Positions 1 through 6,100 are shown, numbered from the stretch's first letter. The stretch: DNA of 7,553 nt from Phycisphaeraceae bacterium (GCA_028281215.1 JANQKH010000685.1:1-7553); one strand, 5' to 3'. Notes: generated from the letters alone by a model not told the origin. Translations and numbers: made by a program.

Positions 1-1124
1 CCTTCCGCCTGGGCTTTCATGAGCGCGGCCATCAAACGTGCACTGGCTGTACTGACCCCGCCGGCCGGGTAATCCCAGAAGCCCATGCCGCCGGGACGCT
101 TCATCGATCGGCCCTCGATGAGTGGTTTGAGACTGATGCCGTCGAGCGTTGGCTGGTTGTCCATCTTGAGGCCGACGATGTCGAGCAGCGTCGGATAAAT
201 GTCGTAGGTGACAGCCGGCAGATCGGTTTTACGATGGGTTTTGATCAAGGCGGGCCATTCAATAATGCCGGGCACGCGCAGACCGCCTTCGTAGACCGAA
301 CCTTTCTTGGCGCGTCCGCCGGATGATTCAGTGCGCAGCCCGCCGTTATCGGAGTTGTACCAGAACAGGGTATTGTCATGGATGTTCAGATCGCGCAGGG
401 CGGCGCGGAGTTTGCCCACGGCCCGGTCGAGGCCGGTGATTTCACCCGCCCAATGGGCGGTGTTGCCTTTGACTTTACCTTCGTAGTGTTTGAGGTCTTC
501 GGCCACCGCGCGGTGCGGGCTGTGCGGCGAACCAAACCAGACGACTGCAAGAAACGGTTTGCCCGACTTGCTCTGTTTTTTGATGAATTCAATTGCGGCG
601 TCGGCGGCGACGATGCTGCTTTCTCCTTTCGTCTGCATCGCTTTGCCGTTCAAACTGAGAATCGGATCGTTGTCGTAAAAGTTCGGCGCCGACAGGAAGT
701 GATCAAAACCGCTGTTCGTCGGGTTGACCGGACTGCCCACGCGCACGGAGCCGATGTGCCACTTGCCGAAGTGACCGGACACGTAGCCAGCCTTTTTGAG
801 CGCCTCGGCAATCGTGATCTCTTGCGGGCGAATCGTGTGCCCCCACTTGAACGCCGCCATGCGGTTGGGTGTGCGACCGGTCATCACGCTCGCGCGCGTC
901 GGCGTGCAAACCGGATGGGCCGCGTAGAAACGATCAAACTGCAGCCCGGACTTGGCCATGTCATCCAGGTGCGGTGTGACGAGGTAAGGATGCCCGTTGT
1001 ATTTCGTGTCGCCCCAACCCTGGTCATCCGCCATGCAGAGGATGATGTTCGGCTTGGCGGCGTGAGTGATTGTTGAAAAGAGGCCAACGAAAAGAATTAC
1101 AATGAGTGGAGTGGGTTTAGGCAT
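1..1124 (-). CDS. Secreted sulfatase (formylglycine-dependent), C-terminus beyond window
   Basis: Hydrolyses sulfate esters, probably on sulfated polysaccharides or glycans, outside the cytoplasm. I translated it by hand from ATG at 1124; 374 residues are visible. Residues 1-22 form a signal peptide (Lys, hydrophobic run LIVILFVGLF, then THA). The family's N-terminal metal motif is ADDQGWGD (Asp33, Asp34). The sulfatase signature CTPTRAS begins at Cys73, the residue converted to formylglycine, with Arg77 conserved. GKWHIG (Lys121, His123), SPHSPH (His201, His204) and SDNGG (Asp259, Asn260, metal ligands) follow in the usual order. Sulfatases of this type usually have 450-550 residues, so roughly the last fifth to third is missing off the left edge. 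No clear Shine-Dalgarno precedes the start, but the signal peptide fixes it. The gene is divergent from the small gene at 1214, with about 90 bp between them in which I cannot pick a convincing promoter. The exact substrate cannot be told from this sequence. Confidence 0.95.
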   Translation of the reverse strand, partial: MPKPTPLIVILFVGLFSTITHAAKPNIILCMADDQGWGDTKYNGHPYLVTPHLDDMAKSGLQFDRFYAAHPVCTPTRASVMTGRTPNRMAAFKWGHTIRPQEITIAEALKKAGYVSGHFGKWHIGSVRVGSPVNPTNSGFDHFLSAPNFYDNDPILSLNGKAMQTKGESSIVAADAAIEFIKKQSKSGKPFLAVVWFGSPHSPHRAVAEDLKHYEGKVKGNTAHWAGEITGLDRAVGKLRAALRDLNIHDNTLFWYNSDNGGLRTESSGGRAKKGSVYEGGLRVPGIIEWPALIKTHRKTDLPAVTYDIYPTLLDIVGLKMDNQPTLDGISLKPLIEGRSMKRPGGMGFWDYPAGGVSTASARLMAALMKAQAE

Positions 1125-1213
1125 CGTGATAGTTTACAGTGGAGTTTCTGACTGAATATCTGCACGAAAAGGCATAACTAATTTTTGTTTGATCCATTAA
1201 CTAGAGATACATT

Positions 1214-1522
1214 GTGCAGGGTGATCACATCAAGATTTGGACACGTTACACAGTTCCTGAAGAGTTTTGTCATCTGCTTGAGTTGTATGACGCCGACGAT
1301 GGGGACGGAAACGTAATGGAAGGAACGGCGTTTATCGCGCACGTCCCTGGAAGCCTACTTGACGATGAATTGATGAAGTCTTGTTGTGGCAATGCGAACG
1401 CACAAGCGTATGAACCAATCGAATGGTTAGGACACGGTGTTAACTTGTTTGGTTCAAATGGGGTTGACGTTGTGAAACATCCGGACGGCGACGGGTATTT
1501 GCTCGTTGGTGGTCGCGTTTGA
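1214..1522 (+). CDS. Small acidic hypothetical protein (102 aa)
   Basis: I do not recognise this protein. It starts with GTG; an in-frame TAG at 1202 rules out a longer form, and a weak purine stretch (AGAGA) lies about 6 nt upstream. It is soluble, with no signal peptide or membrane segment. It is rich in Asp, Gly and Glu, with an acidic run DADDGDGN at residues 26-33 that loosely resembles a calcium loop, a CC pair at 57-58, and a Gly-rich end (HPDGDGYLLVGG, 89-100). Codon use differs from the neighbours: many third positions are A or T, whereas hslV and the sulfatase strongly prefer G or C. The upstream DNA is AT-rich too. This suggests acquired DNA or a weakly expressed gene. It stands alone, divergent from the sulfatase and convergent with hslV, 24 bp apart. 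The amino-acid composition (Trp, Cys, Tyr, ordered hydrophobics) argues that it is a real gene, but no function can be given. Confidence 0.6.
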   Translation: MQGDHIKIWTRYTVPEEFCHLLELYDADDGDGNVMEGTAFIAHVPGSLLDDELMKSCCGNANAQAYEPIEWLGHGVNLFGSNGVDVVKHPDGDGYLLVGGRV

Positions 1523-1546
1523 TTTATTGATTTGATTTGGTTTTAT

Positions 1547-2104
1547 TTACAAATCCAACACCGTCACATTCCGGTTCGTATACACGCATAGCTCGCCTGC
1601 GACACCCATTGCGTTTTCGACGATCTGCTTCGGCGCTTGATCGGTGTGTTCGACCAGCGCCCGCGCGGCCGCCGTCGCGTAGTTGCCGCCGGAACCGATA
1701 CCCACGATGCCGTCGGACGGTTCGATGACATCCCCGCCGCCGGAGACCAGCAGGCTGCATGATTTATCAGCGACAGCGAGCAGGCTTTCGAGTCGGCGCA
1801 ACATGCGATCGGTGCGCCAAAGTTTCGCCAGTTCGATCGCGGCCTTTTTAATGTTTGCTGGTGACTCTTTGAGTTTGGCCTCAAACTTTTCCAGCAGGGC
1901 GAACGCGTCGGCCGCCGCACCGGCGAAGCCGACCAGCACGCCGGCGTTGTCCATGCCGCCCTCATCAATCTTGCGCACCTTGACCGCGTCGGCCTTGGCG
2001 ACAACGTCCGCCATCGTGACCTGTCCGTCGCCGCCCATGGCGACGGCCGAACCGCGTCGAACCGAAAGAATTGTGGTCGCGTGAAACGTGTGGCTCTGAT
2101 TCAT
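1547..2104 (-). CDS. hslV: ATP-dependent protease proteolytic subunit HslV (ClpQ)
   Basis: Peptidase subunit of the cytoplasmic HslUV (ClpYQ) protease, a two-ring threonine protease fed unfolded protein by the HslU ATPase. The 185-residue product starts MNQSHTFHA, then TTILSVRR. Removal of the nine-residue propeptide exposes Thr10 as the N-terminal nucleophile, as in Bacillus-type ClpQ, which carries a similar FHATTI junction. Family landmarks follow: GGDGQVT, the catalytic-site Lys at residue 42 (Lys33 in mature numbering), GFAGAAADAF, WRTDRMLRRLE, LLAVAD, IGSGGNYA and CVYTN near the end. Compared with the E. coli protein (recalled) there is a five-residue insertion (around DEGGMDN) before GFAG. 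An upstream in-frame ATG at 2158 would add 18 residues (MRSPWQ...), but these match nothing in the family, so I chose 2104. No clear Shine-Dalgarno is present. hslU is not adjacent on either side, although the pair is commonly an operon. Confidence 0.95.
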   Translation of the reverse strand: MNQSHTFHATTILSVRRGSAVAMGGDGQVTMADVVAKADAVKVRKIDEGGMDNAGVLVGFAGAAADAFALLEKFEAKLKESPANIKKAAIELAKLWRTDRMLRRLESLLAVADKSCSLLVSGGGDVIEPSDGIVGIGSGGNYATAAARALVEHTDQAPKQIVENAMGVAGELCVYTNRNVTVLDL

Positions 2105-2166
2105 GCGGGCATCGTAGCACGCACCGCCGGCGAAGTGTGTTTGCCAGGGTGATCGCATGTCCTTTC

Positions 2167-2191
2167 GTCATTCCCGCGCGGCGGGAATGAC
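2167..2191. repeat. Perfect 11-bp inverted repeat (REP-like palindrome)
   Basis: The arms GTCATTCCCGC and GCGGGAATGAC are exact reverse complements around a 3-nt GCG centre. The hairpin lies between the hslV start and the end of the signal-peptidase fragment. No T-run follows on either strand, so it is not a standard intrinsic terminator. The ATTCCC/GGGAAT core resembles dispersed palindromic repeats seen in several bacterial genomes, such as the dRS3-type core of Neisseria, but here the spacer is 7 nt rather than 8 and relatedness is not implied. It might still act as an mRNA end-stabiliser. Confidence 0.75.
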
Positions 2192-2229
2192 AGTGAGGGG
2201 CGCGGTTACATACGCTTCGCCGGGTGTGG

Positions 2230-2655
2230 TCACTCGTATATACGTAATCGATTTAGCGGCCAGTAGGTCATTTTTGCAACGCCGATGATCGCGCGCTTTG
2301 GTACAGCACCCTGCTGCACGCCTTGATACCGCGCAGCGGCGGGCGGCCACATTCGGCTGTCGTATGCGTTCGTGCTGTTGTCGCCGAGCACGAAGTATTC
2401 ATCGGCCCCAAGTGTGATTGGGTTGTCCGTGCAGCCGGTACACACGTTGTTGAACGAAGCCCTGCCGTCGTAGAGCACATCCCGCCACACACGGATACGT
2501 GACAGGGCAATCGAACAGTCTTTCGCTGTGATGGTCAGTTCACCGGAATGAAACAGGCCGCCCAAACGATCGGCGTTACTGATTTCGAGGACCGGCGTGC
2601 GAACGTCGTCAACGTCATAGCGATTACGGTCACCAGCGCTCTGCGATACGTCACC
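2230..2655 (-). pseudogene. Signal peptidase I (S26)-like C-terminal fragment without catalytic half
   Basis: The longest open reading from a recognised start codon uses TTG at 2565 (111 residues). The same frame stays open to a TGA at 2656-2658. The C-terminal part is clearly S26-like: ADEYFVLGDNS, then DSR six residues on, the box E motif of signal peptidase I, followed by VPKRAIIG and a hydrophobic end, YWPLNRLRIYE. Before it, ITAKDCSIALSRIRVWRDVLY matches, from memory, the region planctomycete signal peptidases carry before the C-terminal boxes. What is missing is decisive: no membrane anchor followed by SxMxPTL (nucleophile Ser) and no Lys box lie in this frame or, as far as I could read, nearby. 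No ATG is available. The fragment therefore looks like the tail of a larger gene truncated by rearrangement. The conserved boxes are still intact, so decay is recent or the domain is still used. It lies upstream of hslV on the same strand. Confidence 0.65.
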
Positions 2656-3003
2656 TCAAACTTCAACAACCGTCCCGCCCCCACAATCACACCCGCTTGC
2701 ACACAGGTGCGGCACCATCAGAAACACGACTACAAGGCACACAACAAATAGCACGGTTGTTCGCTCCGGTAGGGCAGGTGTGTCCGACAGTCGGATTAAT
2801 TAGACCCTCGTAGAATGGGTTTAGAATCAGTGCATACGCCCTCGACACGCATGCCTTAGGCGACAAAACAGTGAGGTTTGGCGGGAAAACACGGATTGGG
2901 TTGTGTAACAGCGGCGATCAGGGGTTGCCTTGCCCGCTCGGCCGATAGATAATATACGGCGTGTACCAGGAATGATCTGTTTCCACTTTTCCGAGGTCCA
3001 ACC
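2656..3003. other. Intergenic stretch with no convincing gene
   Basis: About 350 bp between the signal-peptidase fragment and the plus-strand secreted gene. On the minus strand, in frame with the fragment but beyond its TGA, 2656-2754 could encode a 32-residue hydrophobic peptide from GTG (VLFVVCLVVVFLMV core, then a Cys- and Gly-rich tail). This may be a leftover membrane segment or chance. A short palindrome TCCGACAGTCGGA lies at 2783-2795, next to an AT-rich ATTAAT. The right end holds the promoter for the secreted gene. I see no tRNA, small RNA or recombination site here. Confidence 0.5.
2925..2953 (+). promoter_or_regulatory. Predicted sigma70-type promoter for the secreted protein gene
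   Basis: TTGCCT (2925-2930) and GATAAT (2948-2953) are separated by 17 bp, the ideal spacing, and each differs from consensus by one or two bases. Transcription would start near 2960, giving a leader of about 44 nt that contains a GAGG ribosome-binding site at 2992-2995, 8 nt before the ATG at 3004. This supports 3004, not 3103, as the translation start of the gene. Confidence 0.6.
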
Positions 3004-3087
3004 ATGAAGACGACGTTTCATTTAGCGGGGTTGTCGGCAGTCATGCTGGCGTTGTGTGTGTCGGTGCAGAAGGCGTCGGCCGGCTGA
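3004..3087 (+). other. Signal-peptide exon-like segment ending at in-frame TGA
   Basis: ATG at 3004 has a GAGG Shine-Dalgarno 8 nt upstream. The 27 codons encode a textbook signal peptide: MKTTFH, hydrophobic LAGLSAVMLALCVSV, then QKASAG with an ASA cleavage site. Codon 28 is TGA. Reading on in the same frame, TGTGTCGGTGCTTTT leads straight into the GTG at 3103 and the long open frame to 3777, with no other stop. The segment is best read as the N-terminus of that gene, interrupted by one nonsense codon. It is not an independent peptide. Confidence 0.7.
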
Positions 3088-3102
3088 TGTGTCGGTGCTT
3101 TT

Positions 3103-3777
3103 GTGAACCGCGGGCCGGTTCCTCCGACTGCTTATGAGAAAGCGTTGTCCAATGTGGCGTCGAGCGTGCATGTCGCGTCCGTCACGCCGCCGAAGAATCA
3201 AAAGGCGATCAGTTCCGTCGGCGAGGACACCTCGTCGTCCAACGCGACCGCAAGCGGCAAACCGAAACTGCTGTTCTACCGGACCAGTGCCAAGGGTGAT
3301 CCCGGTCGTCTCAGCCGCAAGATCGAACAGATTGTGTTGTTCACCGCCGCGCCGCCGAAATACAACAACGCCAACAACTACACACGTCCGGATTTCCGCG
3401 CGGGTATTCTGGCGATGTACTTCGAGGTGCAGACGATCGACATCAAGCCGAACAGCGGCGCACCGCTCGGTGATTCACCTGCCGTTGTCATCTACGACTC
3501 GAACAACGATAAGGTCGCCACGCTCAGCGCCAGCGACATCTTCAGCGGCAAACTCGTCGGCACAATGAAACACGTGCTTAAGAAAGATGGCTTGGACGTT
3601 TACCGCACGGTGGTCAAAGCCTCGTCCGTCCTGACGAAGCTGTACCAGATCGAAATCGATATTCAGAAACTCCAGAAACGCCGCAAGACCAAATACGTTA
3701 CCCAGCAACTCGCCCTGAACAACAAGGTGAAGAACGAAGGCTTGGCGTACTACAAGAAATTGATGTCCGGTTCCTGA
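3103..3777 (+). CDS. Secreted protein body, thioredoxin-like fold suspected, interrupted gene
   Basis: A 224-residue open frame beginning at GTG 3103. With the upstream signal peptide in the same frame (from 3004) the gene would have 257 codons, of which codon 28 is TGA. The GTG has no ribosome-binding site of its own. The body has a Ser/Thr-rich linker (37-51), then a beta-alpha-beta-like pattern starting at KPKLLFYRTS (53-62), a second strand around MYFEVQTIDI (105-114), and SPAVVIYDSNNDKVATL (125-141), which resembles the cis-Pro and last strands of a thioredoxin fold. This reading is an inference by eye. The body has no Cys and no Trp, so a CxxC redox site is absent. A basic, possibly coiled C-terminus follows (KLYQIEIDIQKLQKRRK). 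Export to the periplasm or cell surface is expected if the TGA is read through or is an assembly error. A strong terminator lies 27 bp after the stop. Confidence 0.7.
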   Translation: MNRGPVPPTAYEKALSNVASSVHVASVTPPKNQKAISSVGEDTSSSNATASGKPKLLFYRTSAKGDPGRLSRKIEQIVLFTAAPPKYNNANNYTRPDFRAGILAMYFEVQTIDIKPNSGAPLGDSPAVVIYDSNNDKVATLSASDIFSGKLVGTMKHVLKKDGLDVYRTVVKASSVLTKLYQIEIDIQKLQKRRKTKYVTQQLALNNKVKNEGLAYYKKLMSGS

Positions 3778-3803
3778 GCCGGTCGGCACGAAGTAAACAA
3801 AAG

Positions 3804-3830
3804 AAAGAGCGAGCCCGGCTCGCTCTTTTT
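3804..3830 (+). terminator. Strong intrinsic terminator, probably bidirectional
   Basis: Arms AAAGAGCGAGC (3804-3814) and GCTCGCTCTTT (3818-3828) pair perfectly around CCG, followed by TT and ATT on the plus strand. On the minus strand the hairpin is followed by TTTCTTTTGTTT-like sequence. It sits between the convergent genes ending at 3777 (plus) and 4082 (minus), so it can serve both. Confidence 0.9.
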
Positions 3831-3876
3831 ATTGCGCGTTCCAGTGTCAGGTGTGATCCAATGATCTGCGGCGGAT

Positions 3877-4058
3877 GCCACACTTTGGCTTTGCACCGTG
3901 TGCGGATTGCTGTTCGGACCTGGTAATGGATTCATTTCGTGCCACTGGCAGCTTGTCTGCCAGTGCAAAGACCGTCGCGCCATAACACTGGCAGGCAAGC
4001 TGCCAGTGGCACAAGATAAACCGGCGCGATGTCACACTTTGCAAAGCCAAAGTGTAGC
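3877..4058. repeat. Nested inverted-repeat element (REPIN- or MITE-like)
   Basis: Two layers of inverted repeat share one centre. The outer arms at 3877-3895 and 4040-4058 match at 18 of 19 positions (GCCACACTTTGGCTTTGCA against its complement). The inner arms at 3939-3965 and 3986-4012 match at 26 of 27 positions. Each inner arm is itself a hairpin, with CACTGGCA and TGCCAGTG around a 7-nt loop. The right outer arm also folds locally (ACACTTTG at 4034-4041, CAAAGTGT at 4048-4055). Two palindromes in opposite orientation are the layout of REP doublets (REPINs). No transposase or clear target duplication is visible. The rest of this roughly 300-bp gap holds only the terminator. Confidence 0.8.
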
Positions 4059-4081
4059 ACTCCTGAACCAGCACCGGTATG

Positions 4082-4726
4082 TCACTCAAATTGATCCGCA
4101 ACCACGATCGCCAGCGCTTTACCTAGTTTGGCGTGGCCGGTTTCGTCGAGGTGGATGCCGTCAATCGCAGAGACATCGGTGACCGTATTTGCATCGCCGA
4201 AGAGGCAGTCGACCTGCTCGGCGATTTCGCGATAGGCTTCGGGCATCGCTTCGGATCGGCCTACGGCGGTGTCGAACTTGTGCCCGAACGGGTATTGTGC
4301 CGGCACGGGCCGCGCCGGGCAGACCAGCATCACTTTCGGCGCCGTCTTGCGGCCGCGCTCAACGGGACCGGCGTCACTGGCCTGCACCATCTCCGCGAGG
4401 TAACCGGCGCCCTGGGCGATGTCGTGCGCGGTCAGGTGAAAGTGATGTTTCAAATCGTTCACCCCCAGCGCGATAATCACCAGATCGATCGGGGCATGCG
4501 ATTCCAACGCGGTCGGCAGATGATCCTTGCCGCAACGGTTTGGTTTGAGCGGGTCATCCCACACCGTGGTGCGTCCGTTGAGCGCTTCTTCGATGATCGT
4601 GTAGTTGCCGCCCAACTCGTTTTTCATCACACCGGGCCAGCGCACATTGGGCGGATAACGCAACGCGTCGGAACCAGGCACGTAGCCCCAGGTGTTGGAG
4701 TCGCCGAAACAGAGAATGGTGGGCAT
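4082..4726 (-). CDS. SGNH/GDSL-family arylesterase-like hydrolase
   Basis: Cytoplasmic serine esterase of 214 residues, closest in my memory to the arylesterase/acyltransferase type known from Mycobacterium smegmatis (MsAcT). Block I is ILCFGDSNTWGY with nucleophile Ser10. It is followed by VRWPGVM (28-34), the EEALNGRTT block with oxyanion Gly51, DLVIIALGVND with Asn90, and DGIHLDETGH with catalytic Asp189 and His192. All SGNH residues are present, and the length is typical. No signal peptide is present when the start is ATG 4726. A longer in-frame start at 4795 adds 23 residues with no family match, and neither start has a good Shine-Dalgarno, so I chose 4726. The gene follows moeB on the same strand after 144 bp that contain a short tandem repeat; cotranscription is possible but not shown. 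The natural substrate is unknown, likely a small acyl ester. Confidence 0.92.
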   Translation of the reverse strand: MPTILCFGDSNTWGYVPGSDALRYPPNVRWPGVMKNELGGNYTIIEEALNGRTTVWDDPLKPNRCGKDHLPTALESHAPIDLVIIALGVNDLKHHFHLTAHDIAQGAGYLAEMVQASDAGPVERGRKTAPKVMLVCPARPVPAQYPFGHKFDTAVGRSEAMPEAYREIAEQVDCLFGDANTVTDVSAIDGIHLDETGHAKLGKALAIVVADQFE

Positions 4727-4828
4727 GGGTGGTGTGCGAGAGGCAAAGGAGGTAGGGGACGTAGAGAAGTTAAAGATCTGTTGACCCAGCAGCATGGCGG
4801 GAAAACCGCACGCTCGACACCAGTTCTT

Positions 4829-4859
4829 TACATTCTCTACTATCCTCTACATTCTCTAC
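4829..4859. repeat. Two-copy direct repeat, 19-bp period
   Basis: TACATTCTCTAC occurs at 4829-4840 and again at 4848-4859. The intervening bases keep the CTC/TATCC-like pyrimidine pattern. The complementary GTAGAGAA occurs at 4761-4768, so either copy could pair with it. The repeat lies in the gap between the moeB stop and the esterase start. Confidence 0.55.
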
Positions 4860-4870
4860 CTTCTCCCTCC

Positions 4871-6100
4871 TTAATACGTCGGCATGCTCGTATCAATCGT
4901 CTTCGCCCAGGCAAGGATGCCGCCTTGGACGTTGATCGCTTTGAGGCCGGCCTGTTTCATGAAGTCGACCGCCTGCGCACTGCGGCCGCCCATCTTGCAA
5001 TGCACAATGTACGTTTTGTCTTCATCAAGATTCGCGATTTCGCCGGGAATGGTCTTCAGTGGAATCAGCGTCGCTTCATCCAGATGGCAGATGTCCCATT
5101 CGTGTTGTTCGCGGACGTCGATCAGTTCGTATTGACCGTTGCCGAAGATGCCGGCGTCGATCTTCTCTTTGAGTTGCTGCACGGTGATCTCCGGCAACTC
5201 CTCTTCGCGAATGATGGTGTCCGACTCTTCGCCGCGGATGCCGCAGAACTGTTCGTAGTCGATCAACTCCTTGATCGTCGGATTGTCACCGCACACGGGG
5301 CAGTTCGGATCGCGGCGGAGTTTAAACTCCTTGAACTCCATGTCCATCGCGCTGTAGCGTACAAGACGATTGCGCAGCGACTTGCCGTCGCCCAGGATCA
5401 ACTTGATCGCTTCGGTCGCCTGAATGCAACCAACCACGCCGGGCAAGATGCCAAGCACCCCGCCCTCCGCACACGAAGGCACCATGCCAGGCGGCGGTGG
5501 TTCCGGATACAGGCAGCGATAGCACGGCCCCGCCGGCTCCTCCGGTCGTTCCGCATCTTTTCCAAAGACCACCTTCCGGGGACGCGGGTCAAACACCGTG
5601 GCTTGGCCTTCAAAACGGAAGATCGAACCATACACGTTCGGCTTTCCCAGAATCACGCACGCATCATTCGTGCAGTACCTTGTCGGAAAGTTGTCCGTGC
5701 CGTCAACGACCACGTCGTAGTTGCGAATGATGTCAAGCGCGTTCGAGGAGTTGAGGTGGCCGGAGTGGAGTTCAATTTCAACGTGCGGGTTCAAGCCCTT
5801 GAGCCGATCGCGCGCCGCTTCAAGCTTTGACCGGTCCACGTCCTGCGTATCGAACAGCACCTGCCGTTGCAGGTTGGAGAAATCGACCACATCAAAGTCA
5901 ACAAGCCCAATCTTGCCGACGCCCGCGGCCGCCAGATACAGCGACACCGGCGCTCCCAACCCGCCCGTGCCGATACAAAGCACGCTGGCGGCCTTGAGCT
6001 TCTTCTGGCCTTCCATGCCGACTTCCGGCAGGATCAGATGTCGGCTGTAACGCTTGATTTCATCATTGGTTAGATCAACAGCGGGTGTCGCAACGGACAT
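4871..6100 (-). CDS. moeB: MoeB/MoeZ-type adenylyltransferase fused to rhodanese
   Basis: Activates the C-terminal glycine of a ubiquitin-like sulfur carrier (MoaD- or ThiS-like) by adenylation, then transfers sulfur to form the thiocarboxylate used for molybdopterin, thiamine or related pathways; cytoplasmic. The 409-residue chain has an E1-like domain in residues 1 to about 275: GTGGLG nucleotide loop (44-49), Asp68 and Asp70, NLQRQ with Arg79, Lys92, GTDN with Asp136, zinc cysteines CYRC (193, 196) and CPVC (267, 270), and PSC with Cys210, the position of the conserved E1-like cysteine. A rhodanese domain fills about 300-409, with active-site loop CKMGGRS (Cys368 as persulfide carrier). 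This two-domain layout is that of MoeZ/MoeBR. The start at 6100 is supported by GGGAGA about 8 nt upstream. The carrier-protein gene is not in this window, so the pathway cannot be fixed. Confidence 0.95.
   Translation of the reverse strand: MSVATPAVDLTNDEIKRYSRHLILPEVGMEGQKKLKAASVLCIGTGGLGAPVSLYLAAAGVGKIGLVDFDVVDFSNLQRQVLFDTQDVDRSKLEAARDRLKGLNPHVEIELHSGHLNSSNALDIIRNYDVVVDGTDNFPTRYCTNDACVILGKPNVYGSIFRFEGQATVFDPRPRKVVFGKDAERPEEPAGPCYRCLYPEPPPPGMVPSCAEGGVLGILPGVVGCIQATEAIKLILGDGKSLRNRLVRYSAMDMEFKEFKLRRDPNCPVCGDNPTIKELIDYEQFCGIRGEESDTIIREEELPEITVQQLKEKIDAGIFGNGQYELIDVREQHEWDICHLDEATLIPLKTIPGEIANLDEDKTYIVHCKMGGRSAQAVDFMKQAGLKAINVQGGILAWAKTIDTSMPTY

Noticed and set aside
378..1076. A 232-codon open frame on the plus strand
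   Set aside because: It overlaps the sulfatase in antisense across its catalytic motifs and shows the low-complexity composition typical of a shadow frame.
2105..2158. N-terminal extension of HslV from ATG 2158
   Set aside because: The added residues match nothing in the family, whereas ATG 2104 gives a short propeptide ending in FHA just before the catalytic Thr.
2566..2700. A single frameshift repairing the signal peptidase frame upstream of 2656
   Set aside because: The alternative minus frame gives GRLLKFEVTYR, which could precede the fragment, but even with a shift no SxMxP or Lys box appears upstream, so a frameshift alone does not restore the gene.
2548..2751. A plus-strand 67-codon frame overlapping the S26 fragment
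   Set aside because: No domain, no promoter or ribosome-binding site, and it overlaps in antisense the region that reads as planctomycete-type S26 sequence.
2656..3003. tRNA or small structured RNA gene
   Set aside because: No cloverleaf, TTCGAAT-like T-arm or other diagnostic sequence could be found by eye.
3085..3087. TGA read as Trp throughout the genome (alternative genetic code)
   Set aside because: TGA is the natural stop of the 102-aa gene, the S26 fragment, the secreted protein, the esterase and the EEP-family gene, while TGG is used for Trp in the sulfatase and moeB.
3877..4058. CRISPR-like array
   Set aside because: Only two inverted pairs exist, in opposite orientation with a shared centre; there are no regular direct repeats with unique spacers and no cas genes.
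4133..5830. A 565-codon open frame on the plus strand
   Set aside because: It is antisense to the esterase and moeB, both of which carry full sets of family motifs. The translation is Arg-, Val- and His-rich with no recognisable domain, as expected from an antisense frame in codon-biased DNA.
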